DNA from: Manduca sexta
Taxonomy: Eukaryota; Arthropoda; Insecta; Lepidoptera; Sphingidae
Direction of reading: 5' to 3'
Length of the DNA: 64,000 bases
Assembly (NCBI RefSeq): GCF_014839805.1
Contig: NC_051120.1
Location: forward strand, 6,510,001-6,574,000
Position numbers and translations under genes: made by a program. Position 1 is the first letter of the stretch, and each line of letters begins with the position of its first letter. Below, piece after piece: positions 25,201 to 36,603 of the stretch. The notes beneath the pieces were generated by a model. The model was not told where the DNA came from. It saw nothing but the letters and a program-made list of their open reading frames with translations, and made no database searches.

Positions 25201-25958
25201 TAACTTATAGCATAGTAGGTAAAAAATACAGGGCTAGTATCATCACATTCTTATTTCAAAATTGTGTACTATGATGTCTATTTATTAGTGAATTTCAAGA
25301 CTATCCACTTACCAATAAAAAAATTACGATACTTTACTTTGGATTCCAATATGTAAGATGTCGTGATAGCGTCACATTTCACCGTTTCACGCACATAATA
25401 TAGTCACATTTACAATTTATTCACCAGCTGAACGCGAGGCACAAAAAGAGGTCGTACCCTTACAAAGAATATTTCCTTAGTTAACGCACATTTTGCACAC
25501 CTGTGACCGCGGCCCGCGCCTCGTAAAAACACGCAAAGGTAACGCACAAAAAGACGTCAAGGTACCTAAATCTTAAGACACAAATATTTGCTTTTGTAAA
25601 ATATTGCATTGGTAATTCAACAGTTTAATTTTAGTATTTATCTATCATATTATGTATTAATGAAACAAAAATCTATTCAATTACTTAAGTATAAGTATTG
25701 TTTTATGAAATTCATAGAAAATATTTTAAGAATTCCATTATACATAAGTACTTTAATAAAATTATTTTATTAGCTTGTTTACTTCCCTAGAGAGTACAAG
25801 CACACAGCGGAATTGTTTAACATTTGCGCACTTATTCTTTCGCTTGAATGTGTAAACCTTTAGCCGTAAAGTTGTTCCCAGATTCCCACGATGTTACGCT
25901 CCGCAATGCGTGCGTGTTCCGCGAAGAAATCCAAAGATTATTACAGCTCAACGAGTAA
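19284..25958 (+). CDS. Candidate small four-exon gene, unidentified (about 133 aa)
   Basis: Four exon-like blocks join in one frame: 19284-19363, 24560-24718, 24789-24874 and 25882-25958 (80+159+86+77 = 402 bases). Donors are AA|GTAAGA, AG|GTAAAA and G|GTAAGC. Acceptors are CCCAG|C, TTTAG|C and CCCAG|A. All phases fit, and a stop at 25956-25958 is followed by AATAAA at 26027-26032. The second acceptor is a CAGCAG tandem that could add or drop one residue. The product is basic, without signal peptide or membrane segment, and ends in a helix-like stretch (FREEIQRLLQLNE). The last three exons are the firmest part. Exon 1 joins across a 5.2-kb intron and rests on phase and composition only, and an internal ATG at 24576 would give a 101-residue form. 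I know no matching family. It may also be the 3' end of a larger gene. Confidence 0.45.
19366..19760. repeat. Tandem repeat of about 150 bases, roughly 2.5 units
   Basis: Units begin with GAAATAACTGAAGTCTGAAA at about 19369 and 19523. They share TCAGTTTTTGCAGCGAATTT, then TTCTTCATTCCAG, then TATAACCGGTCTTGT. A third, worn part starts at about 19672. On the minus strand the array keeps a 135-codon frame open (19796 to 19389), in which TRPVIFT and TRPVILTDEE mark the repeat. That ORF is most likely a by-product of the unit structure. Confidence 0.7.
19988..20491 (-). mobile_element. Non-autonomous Helitron-like element, 504 bp
   Basis: On the minus strand it starts TCTATACTTATAATAAATCT and ends in CTAG after a GC-rich hairpin-forming stretch (GCGGGCGAAGCTGCGGGCGG). 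It lies exactly between A and T, as expected for Helitron insertion without target duplication. A longer relative is at 40627-41475 on the plus strand. Overlapping ORFs of 64 and 88 codons are inside the element and show no Rep or helicase motif. Confidence 0.65.
20770..20975 (+). mobile_element. Interspersed repeat, probable retroelement 3' end
   Basis: The block ends in CCGTTCAGCCGTTCTCGAGT, TTTAGCGAGACTAACGAACA and an A/T-rich (TA)n run. Blocks of the pattern 'AATCCGTTCAGCCGTT...' followed by a simple-repeat tail are common at 3' ends of insect non-LTR retrotransposons. No reverse transcriptase is visible. Confidence 0.45.
20978..21100 (+). mobile_element. Helitron-like 3' end fragment
   Basis: The tail GCGGAGCCGCAGGCAAAAGC then CTAG, followed by T, matches the 3' ends of the two fuller Helitron-like copies in style. 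The 5' end is not identifiable. Confidence 0.35.
23600..23775 (+). repeat. Interspersed repeat, shared with 13620-13760
   Basis: Same block as at 13.6 kb. It lies in what would be intron 1 of the candidate four-exon gene. The 73-codon ORF here is part of the repeat. Confidence 0.5.
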
Positions 25959-26026
25959 AATCGGTTTACTAGAGCCCGTGGCATGAAGTTTCCACTTTTG
26001 CGAAAATTTCTGACACGTTTCCGAAT

Positions 26027-26032
26027 AATAAA
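26027..26032 (+). terminator. Poly(A) signal for the candidate gene ending at 25958
   Basis: AATAAA lies about 70 bases after the stop codon, a normal short 3' UTR distance. Confidence 0.4.
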
Positions 26033-26152
26033 TCCCCTGAAGTCAGAGTTAAGGTGAGATTTGACTCTTCAATATTATTTCTTTCCTATTCATAACCCTA
26101 TACACTATTTCATGTCTATTTGTATAAATTATTTTTATGTGAGCTAATATGC

Positions 26153-26186
26153 AAATCATAACATCAATATATTGATGTTATGATTT
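26153..26186. repeat. Perfect 34-bp palindrome without loop
   Basis: The sequence reads identically on both strands, centred between 26169 and 26170 (core CAATATATTG). With a one-base bulge the symmetry continues a few bases outward (ATATGC against GGCATAT). Confidence 0.85.
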
Positions 26187-26567
26187 GGCATATATATCGA
26201 TAAGTCTAAATTGGAGTTCATTGCATTCATACTCGTGACTCATATCTTGGTTAAATATAAAATAAATAAAGCGGTTACAAATAAAAAACAAATATCTCGA
26301 GCCTGTAAACTCTATGCAGTTATTGCGCAGCAAACGTAAGACTTAATTATTAGAAAAATAATTGAAATAAAGCAGGCGGCAGAAGTTTTAAGCCGTCGCC
26401 GGCAGACCGGAGCACGGTTTGCAATCTAAAATGCAGATGCAATCTACGGCCAAATTTTCTAACTGTACTGGACATCCTCACAACTTAGAGCAAATATTAT
26501 AAATTACTGAATGGTTTACACATATATATAATCAAGCGTAAAATTTTATTTTTTTAAAGTTTTACTT

Positions 26568-26593
26568 ACACACACACACACACACACACACAC
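26568..26593. repeat. (AC)13 microsatellite
   Basis: Uninterrupted dinucleotide run directly next to the tail end of a reverse-strand SINE, the usual place where SINE tails expand into microsatellites. Confidence 0.95.
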
Positions 26594-26596
26594 TTA

Positions 26597-26962
26597 TTCA
26601 CGCCTTTTATCGTCGAAGGGGTAGGCAGAGGCAACTGGTGCACCCACTGGAGTACAAAACAATACTTTGTTATTCAAGGTGTTGGATAGTGTTTCTACTA
26701 TTTATGGTCGGTCGTATCGCTTACCATCAGGCGAACGGCAAGCTTGTCTCGTCATTCAAAACAATAAAAACAAAAAATACCGCCCTGTTTCCATCTTATG
26801 ATGTGATAAGGGAAAATCATATCGCCATATCGGGCACAAATTCCAGACTTCAAGCTGATACTCTGTAAAAAAACCCAAATATCACTTTGCCCGACCGGAA
26901 ATCAAAGCCGAGATCTCAGCACTAGCGTCGTATCATATGCAACTATGCCACTGAGGCAATCT
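26597..26962 (-). mobile_element. tRNA-derived SINE, family 1, split by another repeat
   Basis: Reverse copy with GCCCGATATGGCGATA at about 26820-26835 and the tRNA-like head at 26890-26960. Between CACCCACTGG and CATCTTATGATGTGATAAGG it contains some 130 extra bases, including CTTACCATCAGGCGAACGGC. These extra bases match the retroelement block of 3.2 kb in reverse. The younger element therefore inserted into the SINE. Confidence 0.7.
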
Positions 26963-29900
26963 AATTAAAATTGTTAAATTTAGCAATAATATGCCTGCTG
27001 TGGTAGTGCTATTTAAATAAATTGTAACTTTTAGAATTAAAAACCTTTTTGATACAAGTGCACTAACTGTCGCCGAAAATTATCAGCGTTTGGCTAGAAA
27101 CTACAAGGGTTCGTTACTTGTTATAAGAAACAATAATCTTTATTCCTTGTTTTATCTTAATCGCTTTATCGAGAACTACAATTAAGTAGAAGGCGCATTC
27201 AGGAGGAAGTACTATCATTAACGATTTGAACAAGATTTATCTATAAAAAGCTATCAATTTCAGAAACTTACGAAACTACTTAAGATCTGTCATAACCAGT
27301 GCCGTAACTAGGGCAGTTCTATAGGTGCCCAGGCACAGGCCGCGATCCCCTGACGGGTGTAGAAACGAACAGTCCAGGACCATTGATATACACGACTTCG
27401 TACTAGATTTGGCGTTCCGAACATTCACTGTGTTCAACAGAATTGAACTGCAATCCATACAAACTGACTAGTATGGTCAATATTGACAGCTTGTGGTTGT
27501 GTAAGTTCATGATATAAGAACTCGCCTAAGTGTAAACTTCGTTTTGAATAAAAAATATTGGTTAAATAAGTAAAATTATTTGTTATTCAAGCTAATAAAT
27601 AGGTTATAACAGTGACGTTTTGGTTGCCATTTTAGTTCAGATTTTAAACAATTAGTTTATGTGGACGTTAGTGTCTATAGAATATACGTCAATGCCCCGG
27701 ACCAAATTTTGAATCATGCATAGCTATAGATTCTCGCACCGGCCGCATAAAAGGCTAGTTGCGGCATCATAACTGCCAAATGTAGGATAAGAACCTAATA
27801 TATTCAAAAATTCAAGCATGTACTGTTCTCGATTGATCAAGTTATTCTGAATATCTGTTCGTTGGCATTTAGCCAATGCAATTTTGTCGTCTAAAAATCT
27901 GGCAACAAAATAACATGAAATGCAGTTGCCCCAAGATACCACAAAATAAAGTAACTGTTTCCACTTTATTAGAAACACGAATAATGTTCAATGCATGAAC
28001 TCCAAAACTAAATCAAATACTGCACCTACTACTTTCCAGTAGATAATCATGACTAACGAAAAATCACAAATAATTTTTGTTCCTATATCAGATTCAAACT
28101 AATAGCTGAACTCAAGTTAAAGGGAGGTTTCTTGATGCGAAACTAGTATTTATCGCCATTCTCGAAAAGCACCTAAAAGATTACTCCTTACTGTCTATCA
28201 TTACCAAGTTCTTGAAGAGAAATGCTGCATAATTTGCGTGAAGATGTTACAAAGAAGATGCAACACTCCAAGATCAAAAAATAGTAAAAGTTTCATACAA
28301 ATATATTATTTATTTACCTATGATTTCTATTATGTGGATGTTCGAACTGAACTAAACAAAATTTCAGACTTGATTAAATATGTCATATTGACTTTTTTAT
28401 AACATAAAACGCAGTGTAAAGCGTTATATCCTATACTATTTTCCGCACTAGCTGTAGAAATTAAAGTACGAGGCACCCTTATATTTGTATTCCTTTTCTT
28501 TGTAGTTAAGAAGCTAGATAAATTACAGCTCTTGCGAATTTAACTAGAGCACACACTACATTCAATTACTGAAACCGCATCGAAATTGCAACATTTAATT
28601 ATTCTAAAGTTAACTTAGAAGGAAGCTTAATTCGAGCAAGTCAGACTTTGGATCAACATCATGATGGAAATTAATCACTGTTAATATCAAGTTCTAAATA
28701 AACCCCGCAGCAAAATAAACGATTTTACTTTAGTTTACGGCTAATGAAAATTATTATCTTAACGATCTGTTCTACAATTATAAATAAGTATTAGATAATA
28801 ATCGTAAAGAAGTATCTACAACCTTTATACCTACTTTAAAATTGATTACATCAAAACAGTTATGGCCAATATCAACAAAGCAACAAATAAGATTATCTAG
28901 TTATGTCATTATTCATCACAATTTGTCTTGGCTCCCGCAGACTTGACCCTCTAGGCTAATCACTTTGCACAGGTTGATTTACGATCGAGTGTCTGGGGAA
29001 AACGTTGCGGGAAACCGATACCAAACATGCCTTTACAAAGTTGGAAACATTATGTTTATATAGCCAAGAGAAAACAAAACGAACCAAAGATGGCAATAGA
29101 CGTGAATTTCCCGAAACAAGTCGATAAACATCAAGAAACATTTTGAAGGAAATGTTTTAGATATAAAGTTATGCAAGTGTAACAGGTGCAAGGCATTTTT
29201 TTAAATTACGTTTTGAGGCAATAATGTTACCTAACTCTATGTATAGCAGTTTGTCGTAAAATCAAACGTAGGGTTTCCGACACCCATCTTCCTCGGGTTG
29301 ATAGTGGTTTTTACGCACCTTGATAGTTTACCAAATAAACTCTTTTGAAACCTCGCTCTATGCCTCGTCTTCTCATGAAAGTAAATTATAAAGTACCTAA
29401 ACATCTAGACAAGGTAACCAAAAAATATTCAGTTTCAGATTACGACTGTTGTCAAAGAACAATATTTTTTATATAAAACTAACAATTCCTGTGAACGCGG
29501 ACTAGCAGTGGCGAAGGGGTCCATATAATCCGATTCCTGCCAGCTTCACTTTACGTAAAATTTAATTATCATTAAAGAATTACAGATCACATTTATGCAT
29601 ATTAGTACCAGGTTCCCTTTAGGAATATTTCGCCACTACAGATTGCGGTCAGTTTTCCTCAGCGATGTACGTCCAGAGAATTTATTTTCATCTTGAATTC
29701 ATCACGGCTAAATAATACATGGCGTTTAATTCGATACACAGCGCTGCACTTAACAGAAGGAAAAACCTTATATAAATAGACTCAAAGCTTGTAGCAATTG
29801 TTAAGATAAATGCCCCATTAAATCATGAAATAAAAATGTTCTCAATTTGTATCTTTCCGGCTATGTAACTTAACTTTGCCTCAACACTTTTAAAGTTACT

Positions 29901-30469
29901 TACAGGATTTCTAAAACCAACAATACGCTGCTACATACTACTTGCACAGTATAACTGTAATATTTTATAAATAAGCTGTATTTTCCGACGACCCAAATAA
30001 ATTAATTTGCCAAGTATTTTGCAATGTTTTATGATCCAGAATTTTATTATAAAAATAAGCAATCTCCTAATTTATAGCCGATTGCTGCAGTCAGTAGTAG
30101 ACACAGGAACATCAATATACTTACTTAGAAAACATGTGTCTAAATAGCTCAATCTCGAAAAAGAGAAATACTAACCTGACATTGAAATGTTACCAGCAGA
30201 TCGTCTTCGACAGCAAAGGCAATGTTGCATGACCGGTACATCTACATGTATAACAAACTATAGCAAGATATTAATTTATACTTAAAATAAAACAACTATT
30301 CCAGCTTCTTTTATCGAAATCTCCATATACTGGGTCAAACACGGTCAATAATACGATAACAAACTCGTAATGTTACGTCGCAAAGTTCACAAAAAGTTGT
30401 TAAAATATACACTAAATCAGTTTAATTTCACGAGTTATGACTTTGCAATTGGAGTTAAACAAATTCTAA

Positions 30470-30637
30470 ATGCCCCGACGGGACGAGGATTTTAACATTA
30501 TGCAAAGGATTGAAGCGCGCCAACCACTACCGTATACCGCTGCGAATTCATTAATTGGTGCTGCGGAACAATTAATATTAATGCTTATGTTTTCTTCAAC
30601 TTGTGTGGAATATAGAACATACCTTTTATGCAGTTAG
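30470..30637 (+). CDS. Small ORF of 55 codons, unidentified
   Basis: ATG at 30470, TAG at 30635-30637. The first half (MPRRDEDFNIMQRIEARQPL) has higher GC and mixed codon use compared with the surroundings. The second half is hydrophobic (AAEQLILMLMF). No promoter, splice site or poly(A) signal is convincing, so it is listed only because coding is possible. Confidence 0.2.
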   Translation: MPRRDEDFNIMQRIEARQPLPYTAANSLIGAAEQLILMLMFSSTCVEYRTYLLCS

Positions 30638-31399
30638 CAAGAATTTTAAGTTATTTATAGCTAGATTTCTAATTTAGCATGTACAATTTATTGTACAGTT
30701 ACAAAAGTCGCTTATAAAAACAAAACTACAGATAAGGTAAGCCTTAAACACCCAATATCGCTACTTCTGCCACATATGTGTAACACTTAATTACAAATAT
30801 ATGTTTTATATGGAAATAAAAATGGCTAAACACATTGAAAGTCAACATTTTATTTATAGGGTGTTTTAGCATTTGGACTGTAATAGTTGAGAGTAAATAG
30901 CAATACAGATAAACGTATATCTATAAAAAGAGTTTTAAAGGTTCGTATTCATCCTAATATGTGTTTAATAGTAATAATGATTGATTGAAACATTTAAAAA
31001 TTGTTACGTGCCGCTATCCTAGCCGATGACATCGGGCGTTTCCGGAAGTATTCGGCTGCGCGGGCAGGCTGGCAGAAGAGAAGATATGTCACGCGGCGAC
31101 TATTCGATTATTATTCTCTCTGGCTGGACGTTGTCAAAAGAATGTTTAAAATTGTATTCTGTAATTATTTTGCTAATATAATGTTTACTGTAAAAAGAGC
31201 GTTTTACAAAATTTTAGTCCTAACTATACAATTTTAATTAACTTAATATTGTAGCATTAACATGTAATTAGTTGGTATTACTAATAAAAAATGTACAAAT
31301 ATAAACTGTATTTCCTAGTACTTAGTTACACAATAGCATGCTTCTGTCAATCATAAGTCCCTATCATGTAACATGGCTATAGTGTATGAAGAGATATCT

Positions 31400-31405
31400 T
31401 TTATT
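31400..31405 (-). terminator. Likely poly(A) signal of the EcKinase-like gene
   Basis: AATAAA on the minus strand about 320 bases after the stop codon at 31722. It is the first full consensus signal I noticed, and use of another site cannot be excluded. Confidence 0.4.
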
Positions 31406-31721
31406 TCCTTGATGTGAACTAGGAGCCATACTTTAAAAAAAAATATTTTTGTTTAATTTAATTTAATTATTTAATCATATACATACAAAAACAATGTATA
31501 AACATATGTAAATAAGCATATAACAAACTACATATAACATGAAAATAGCAACTTTAAGTTAAACTTTACTCTGCCCCATTCACATTCTGAAGAAAGTAAA
31601 ACCTTGAAAATAACTAGTACCCAATGTAGAGTACAAGATATTTCAATCTCAGTAATTGAACTCACAATGTGTCCTCAAATTAAAAATAGTATATTATAAA
31701 GATCTTTAAGGTGATAAAAAT

Positions 31722-33172
31722 TTAAAAACAAAAGCAATTAGATTTTAAGTCTAAATAACCATAGCAGGAAAAGTCATCTATAATTGCCTTTATTATTTGT
31801 TTATAACTATTAGATGCTCTTTCTTTCTCTTCCGGTGTAGACCAAACTTTTTTACTCCTGACATGTCCTTCTTCCTGTAAACCACTTGAAAGCCATAATG
31901 CCGTATTGGCAGTAATTAGGCATGCTGGCCAGACTAATTCCAGGTCTTGGTCAAACATTTGCCTAGAATAAGTATTGGCTGAATTCAGACTAGCTTCTTT
32001 CAGCATTTGATCAAATGAGTGATAGTAGGTGTCCAATAGGTTGTTGTAGTGATCTTTTCGGAGATGTGAGTCAGTACTACTAATGATAAGATACAATGTA
32101 TCAAAAGCTGGTGAACAAATCCTTGTTGTTTGATAGTCAATTAAACATGCTGATGTAGGAATACCATTCTGAAACAAAATAACAGTTCAGCATTAGAAAA
32201 TCTTAATAATAAAATATAATTACCCATGAATATAAAGAAAATATTATTAAATATTACATAAATTAAATAATTTTCAGATTTTATTTAAAATTACAATTAT
32301 ACTATGATAAAATAATTCATCACACTCACTTCATATTTAAAAAGTATATTCTCTTTCCATATATCACCATGGCATATACATGTGCTGCCCCCTTTACTCA
32401 CAACCACTTCAAAACACTTGGCACAATTCTCCCTCAAACTTTCAAATAGAGGTGCATATTCAGAGTCTTCAAACTTCTTTATAGCTTTACCTAATCTATC
32501 CAACATAATATCGATGTACCTTTTATTTGTATCTATTGTTAACGGCAGACATTCTTTTGATATTTCTTCATAAAATGTCTGTTCTCTGGCTTTAAGGATG
32601 TATGATAACGCATGTAACTTTGCTAATGATTTCAAGGCAATACTTATGTGTTCTAAATTCAAAAACATATCACTTGTAAATGGTTTAAAATCTTCCCCAC
32701 ACATATTTTGCATAGCAATTACTTCTTTACAATACTCCTTACAAATATAATAACAATGTGGCATGATGTATGATGACGTAAATGAAACATTTTTCTGTAT
32801 TTCTTCATATTTCTTAAATATCACTGAATAAACATATATTTCTCTAGCAAACATACGAGTGACAGCGCCGCTGACTCGATAGCGTTCATCCATAGGCGCC
32901 AGTTTTAAAGCCAATTTCAAACTAACAAGTTTTCCATTCTCTTCCCCAGTTAAAACAACGGGAATAATAACGCCGAAGTAGTTCTGAGCTATGCTTTCAA
33001 ACTTTTCCTGGGAACACCGCCAATTTTTGAGGTTACGTCCCAATGCTATCTTCTCAATAATATTATAGATAGTCTCCTCAGAAATTGAAGTCATATTAAT
33101 ATGATTCCAATAAATATTAACGTAACCAACAAAGTAGACACTGTTTACACAGTTATACGAAACTTGAGACAT
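31722..33172 (-). CDS. EcKinase/CHK kinase-like protein (DUF227/DUF1679 type)
   Basis: Two exons on the minus strand: 33172-32330 and 32168-31722. The intron (32329-32169) has GTGAGT and TTTCAG borders in phase 0. The joined frame gives 429 residues from the first ATG. A second ATG at 33094 gives 403, closer to the family's usual length and start, so either start is possible. The kinase-like fold shows ALKLAP around residue 90 (ATP-binding lysine strand), the catalytic loop CHGDIWKEN (His268, Asp270, Asn275) and LIDYQ at 290-294, the metal-binding DFG equivalent. The family includes ecdysteroid 22-kinase and choline-kinase-like proteins that phosphorylate small molecules in the cytosol. The substrate cannot be read from sequence. 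It is a single copy here, whereas this family often occurs in clusters. Key residues are intact, so it is probably active. Confidence 0.93.
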
Positions 33173-33399
33173 TAAAATCGAGATTATTTTGATTTATTAC
33201 ATATGACATTTTGAATTTGACAGCAACAAAATATGACAATTGAAATGTAAACAAACAGTCAATTTAGCAGATTAAAAATCCGTCCATGCAGTTTGTTACG
33301 AATAAATTTAAAATATTATTTTATTACATAGGTACTACCTCAGAATATAAAAAAAACCTGCATATTAACTTCTAACATGATGCCGCCATACTGATTGAA

Positions 33400-33890
33400 A
33401 CTCATGGAGTTTAGTTTAGCTAAGCTGCGGGATCGCCTGTACCCCGTTTGCAGGGTACCCCAGGGGAAAACACGGCAGCTCTTCAAAAAAAAAACCGCTA
33501 CGCTACCGTCCACCCAGGGGGTCACAACATTGTTCTAAAAAATAATACTAATGTAAACTTAAGCCTCGCGCCTGTTACGCCCCGATGGCCCCGATAGCCT
33601 ACAGGTCGCCTACTACGATAGTCAAGGAATACAATGGTGGAATTCCCCACACACCACAGGGCGGGAGACGCCGCGCAATTTAGTCGATCAAACGTATGCT
33701 TCTGCGTCACCTAGGGAGACAAGGGATCTGCGCCCCCATTGGCGAGACGACTACCTCGCAGAAGTGGGCAACCGCACGCCTGGATCTCCGTCTGCCGGAC
33801 ATGGTATCGATAACAACAGGCAGCTAGAGGTTTCCGACGACTGCTCTGAGGGCGCTGCGTCTCATATCCCAGACTGACAAATGTGTTGAA
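33400..33890. mobile_element. GC-rich degraded retroelement-like block
   Basis: The block is clearly richer in GC than its flanks and broken by stops in every frame, with one homopolymer run of ten A. Short open stretches on both strands (61, 62 and 106 codons on the minus) overlap and give no clear motif. The composition and position just upstream of a gene suggest an old non-LTR element, but no catalytic motif is left to prove it. Confidence 0.35.
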
Positions 33891-35579
33891 CAGTTTAAAA
33901 TAAAAAATATAAGTATGAGTAAAAAAAGTCAAAGAAATGACCATACTCAAAATAGGTTGGTCCGAAAATCTTTGGGGTTCGCCTATGGTGAGCAATGAAA
34001 ATCCTAGAGATGACAATAATCTATAACGCAAAAAAAAGCTGAAGTAACAAATTATAATATGAAAGTGTAATGGAAGTAGGTACCTAATAATAGGAATTAA
34101 TAAAAATGCTTACTTGATATATCTAGCAGACATTTTCATGTCCCGCATGAACAGTCGCGTATAATACATTCATAGATATTATGGCGCCGTCTCACAAACA
34201 GCAAACTTTATTATTTTTAGAACGGGACAATTGCAAAAGCAGTGAATTGTAAATACATGTTCATACTATACAGCAAATAGTTCTCCTTTCCTCTTATAAG
34301 AGTGACTCATGTTATTGTGTTTTGCGAATTACGCGAAAATAACAAGATTTAGCCAGGACAAACCGCTCCCAGAGGAGGCTAACAAGTTCACGAGCAACCG
34401 ACACTGGCGACACGTAATTACATAAAAATAATAACATCACCGCCTTTAATACAAGCGGCCACATGTTATAATAAATGTGTTTATGTTTTATCTGCTGAAA
34501 GGAATTGTGAAATTAGTTTTATGCACTTGCTTATAAGTTTTATTTTCAAGCATTTTATATAAATAAGTTGGTAAATAAAAACGATATAAAATATGCGTTA
34601 AGTCTTTTTCGTTCATTCGCGGAGATCTTATAATATCATCTAACAGATATAAAAGTTATTTATGTGCCGAACATGATTCTAAGCACTACGCACTCGCAGA
34701 TCTGTATGAGATTCATATTTCGCGAGACTCGTTTGTGCGCTGAATTTTTCATAACTTTCAAGTGGTTAAATGTCAGAGTTGCTTACAGACGTAGTCGCAC
34801 TTATTAAAGTAGAATATTTTTATAGGACGTTTTTATTTTAATACGAAAGCCAAAACTTCTATATTGTAATAGAATTATTTTATAAAATTATTAGTCTAAG
34901 AATGTAGATATGAGTTGTATGCTACAATTTGCCTTATCGTTTATTTGGCTCCGTAGATATAAGTAATTCCAATACCAATATAATTAAAAGACACATTAAA
35001 ATTGCAATTTAAGTGGTCATATCTTATCTTAAATAAATAAAACAAATCCTATAAAATTTATAAAGATTATAATGTGAGAAAAACATAAAGAACCCCAACT
35101 AGCTATAACTTGTAAGCGAAGGTGGCACAGCGGTTGTTATTAAATAATAAACGATCCAATTTATTATATCAAGACGCATCAAAAATAATAAACCTATAAC
35201 GCAAAAAACTTTTTTACCAGCTTGTCATTCTTTGGAAAACTTTAATTCGAAAATAAACTAAGTCTAGAAAGAATAAGCAGGTCTCACAACAACAATGGAG
35301 TTTACGCTACTGTATGCTGATTATAATTCTGTTCTCACTATAATGAAAATTCGTCGAATGTTTATTCTTACAACCTTATTTACTTCTTAATGAAATTGTA
35401 AATGCAAAAGTTTGTGAAAATTTCAGGATGTTAGTATATTTCTTAGAAATAAATGCAGTAAGAACTGAACAGAAATTAATCAAATTTGGTATATCGATAG
35501 ACCATGTCTCGTATTAACAAATAGGCTAATTGTTATCTCAATAATTAACTCCTATAAAAAAGAAAAGATTTTTTAATCA

Positions 35580-35680
35580 GATAATTTTAAATAGATGGAG
35601 CTGGTGTCGTTCAGTGTTTAAAGAGATTTATAGCGGGGAGAAGTTTTTCAAGCGGTCGAAGCCACAAGTAACATTTTTAT
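35580..35680 (+). repeat. Interspersed repeat with GATGGAGCTGGTGTCGT core
   Basis: Short relative of the 15.7-kb family: AAATAGATGGAGCTGGTGTC, then TTATAGCGGGGAGAAG and a GCCACAAGTAAC end. Confidence 0.45.
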
Positions 35681-36321
35681 AATAAAATCATTTACTCAAC
35701 ATTTTTTTAATACCCACGCACATCAAACGATACAAAACTCTTACACAGTACTATCAATTCAGATAAACCATAAGAATCAAATATTCCATTATCCACACCC
35801 ACACAACAAATAAACAGATGAAAATATCGCCATCCCTCCACGTACCTACAGTAAATTTACTTTCGTTATGTTCTATTTCCTGATGTCCGCGTCGGGTTGG
35901 AAATAGTCTCACGTATGCGAGCGAAGTGACGAAGGCTGCGAAGATCGAGGGGACAAAGCCCAGGTGAATACTAACCAACTCTCCATACGTTAATACGGAA
36001 TTGTTAACAAAATAAACTAGCTGAAAATGCTAACAAAGTAAATTAAGCTGTCGTGCATAGGCTGTCGACTTTTGCAAAGAAACGCTACACTATTTTTTTA
36101 AAAAGTCACAGTTTGCACGTTTTCCAAACTGTTACCTCACTAATGTAAACTGTTTGTATTTATTAAAATTAGCTTTTGTTAGCACATTACATATTTTCGA
36201 GAATAAATTAATCACACTATTTTTTTTAGGACTAAACGTAATATACTTCGAATATGTTTACCCAAGACATTCTATATGTTTAATAACATTGAAATCCGTG
36301 TAGCGGTTTTTAATTTTATTT

Positions 36322-36603
36322 CTAACATACAAACATATTCACAAAGTTTAACATTTGAACCAGAACTATTTTTTCCAGCGTTAAGTTCAAAAGTATATTG
36401 ACAGAGCAGCGATAAGTTGCACCCAAAGCACACGATAGCGTAGTCCTCAACTTATGAATATTTACGAGATTGAACCCCACAGCTCCAAATGAAATTTCCC
36501 AAGTTTTTTCCCTTACAATAGGACGTACCTTCACAGCGACACTTCGGACGTTTTCAACAAGAATAAACTCTTTTCCCTTTGTCTTCTGTTTTTGTGAAGA
36601 CAT
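36322..36603 (-). CDS. Unidentified 93-codon ORF with adjacent AATAAA
   Basis: ATG at 36603 (context GAAAATGTC), TAG at 36322-36324, and an AATAAA (36320-36315) directly behind the stop. The N-terminal third is lysine-rich and hydrophilic (MSSQKQKTKGKEFILVENVR), the rest mostly hydrophobic beta-like. No membrane segment, signal or known domain is clear. It could be a small gene, a worn retrocopy or a chance ORF. Codon use is not decisive. Confidence 0.28.
   Translation of the reverse strand: MSSQKQKTKGKEFILVENVRSVAVKVRPIVREKTWEISFGAVGFNLVNIHKLRTTLSCALGATYRCSVNILLNLTLEKIVLVQMLNFVNMFVC

Larger units (their letters stand above)
25959..31721. other. AT-rich spacer with repeats
   Basis: Apart from the poly(A) signal of the preceding candidate gene, a palindrome, a nested SINE and one short ORF near 30.5 kb, I see no gene. 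A repeat-like block at 27295-27440 and a GC-rich patch at 31005-31115 remain unexplained. Confidence 0.55.

Noticed and set aside
35754..35978. 74-codon minus-strand ORF with hydrophobic runs
   Set aside because: Some of it looks membrane-like, but there is no partner exon, the start is weak and the composition suggests chance.
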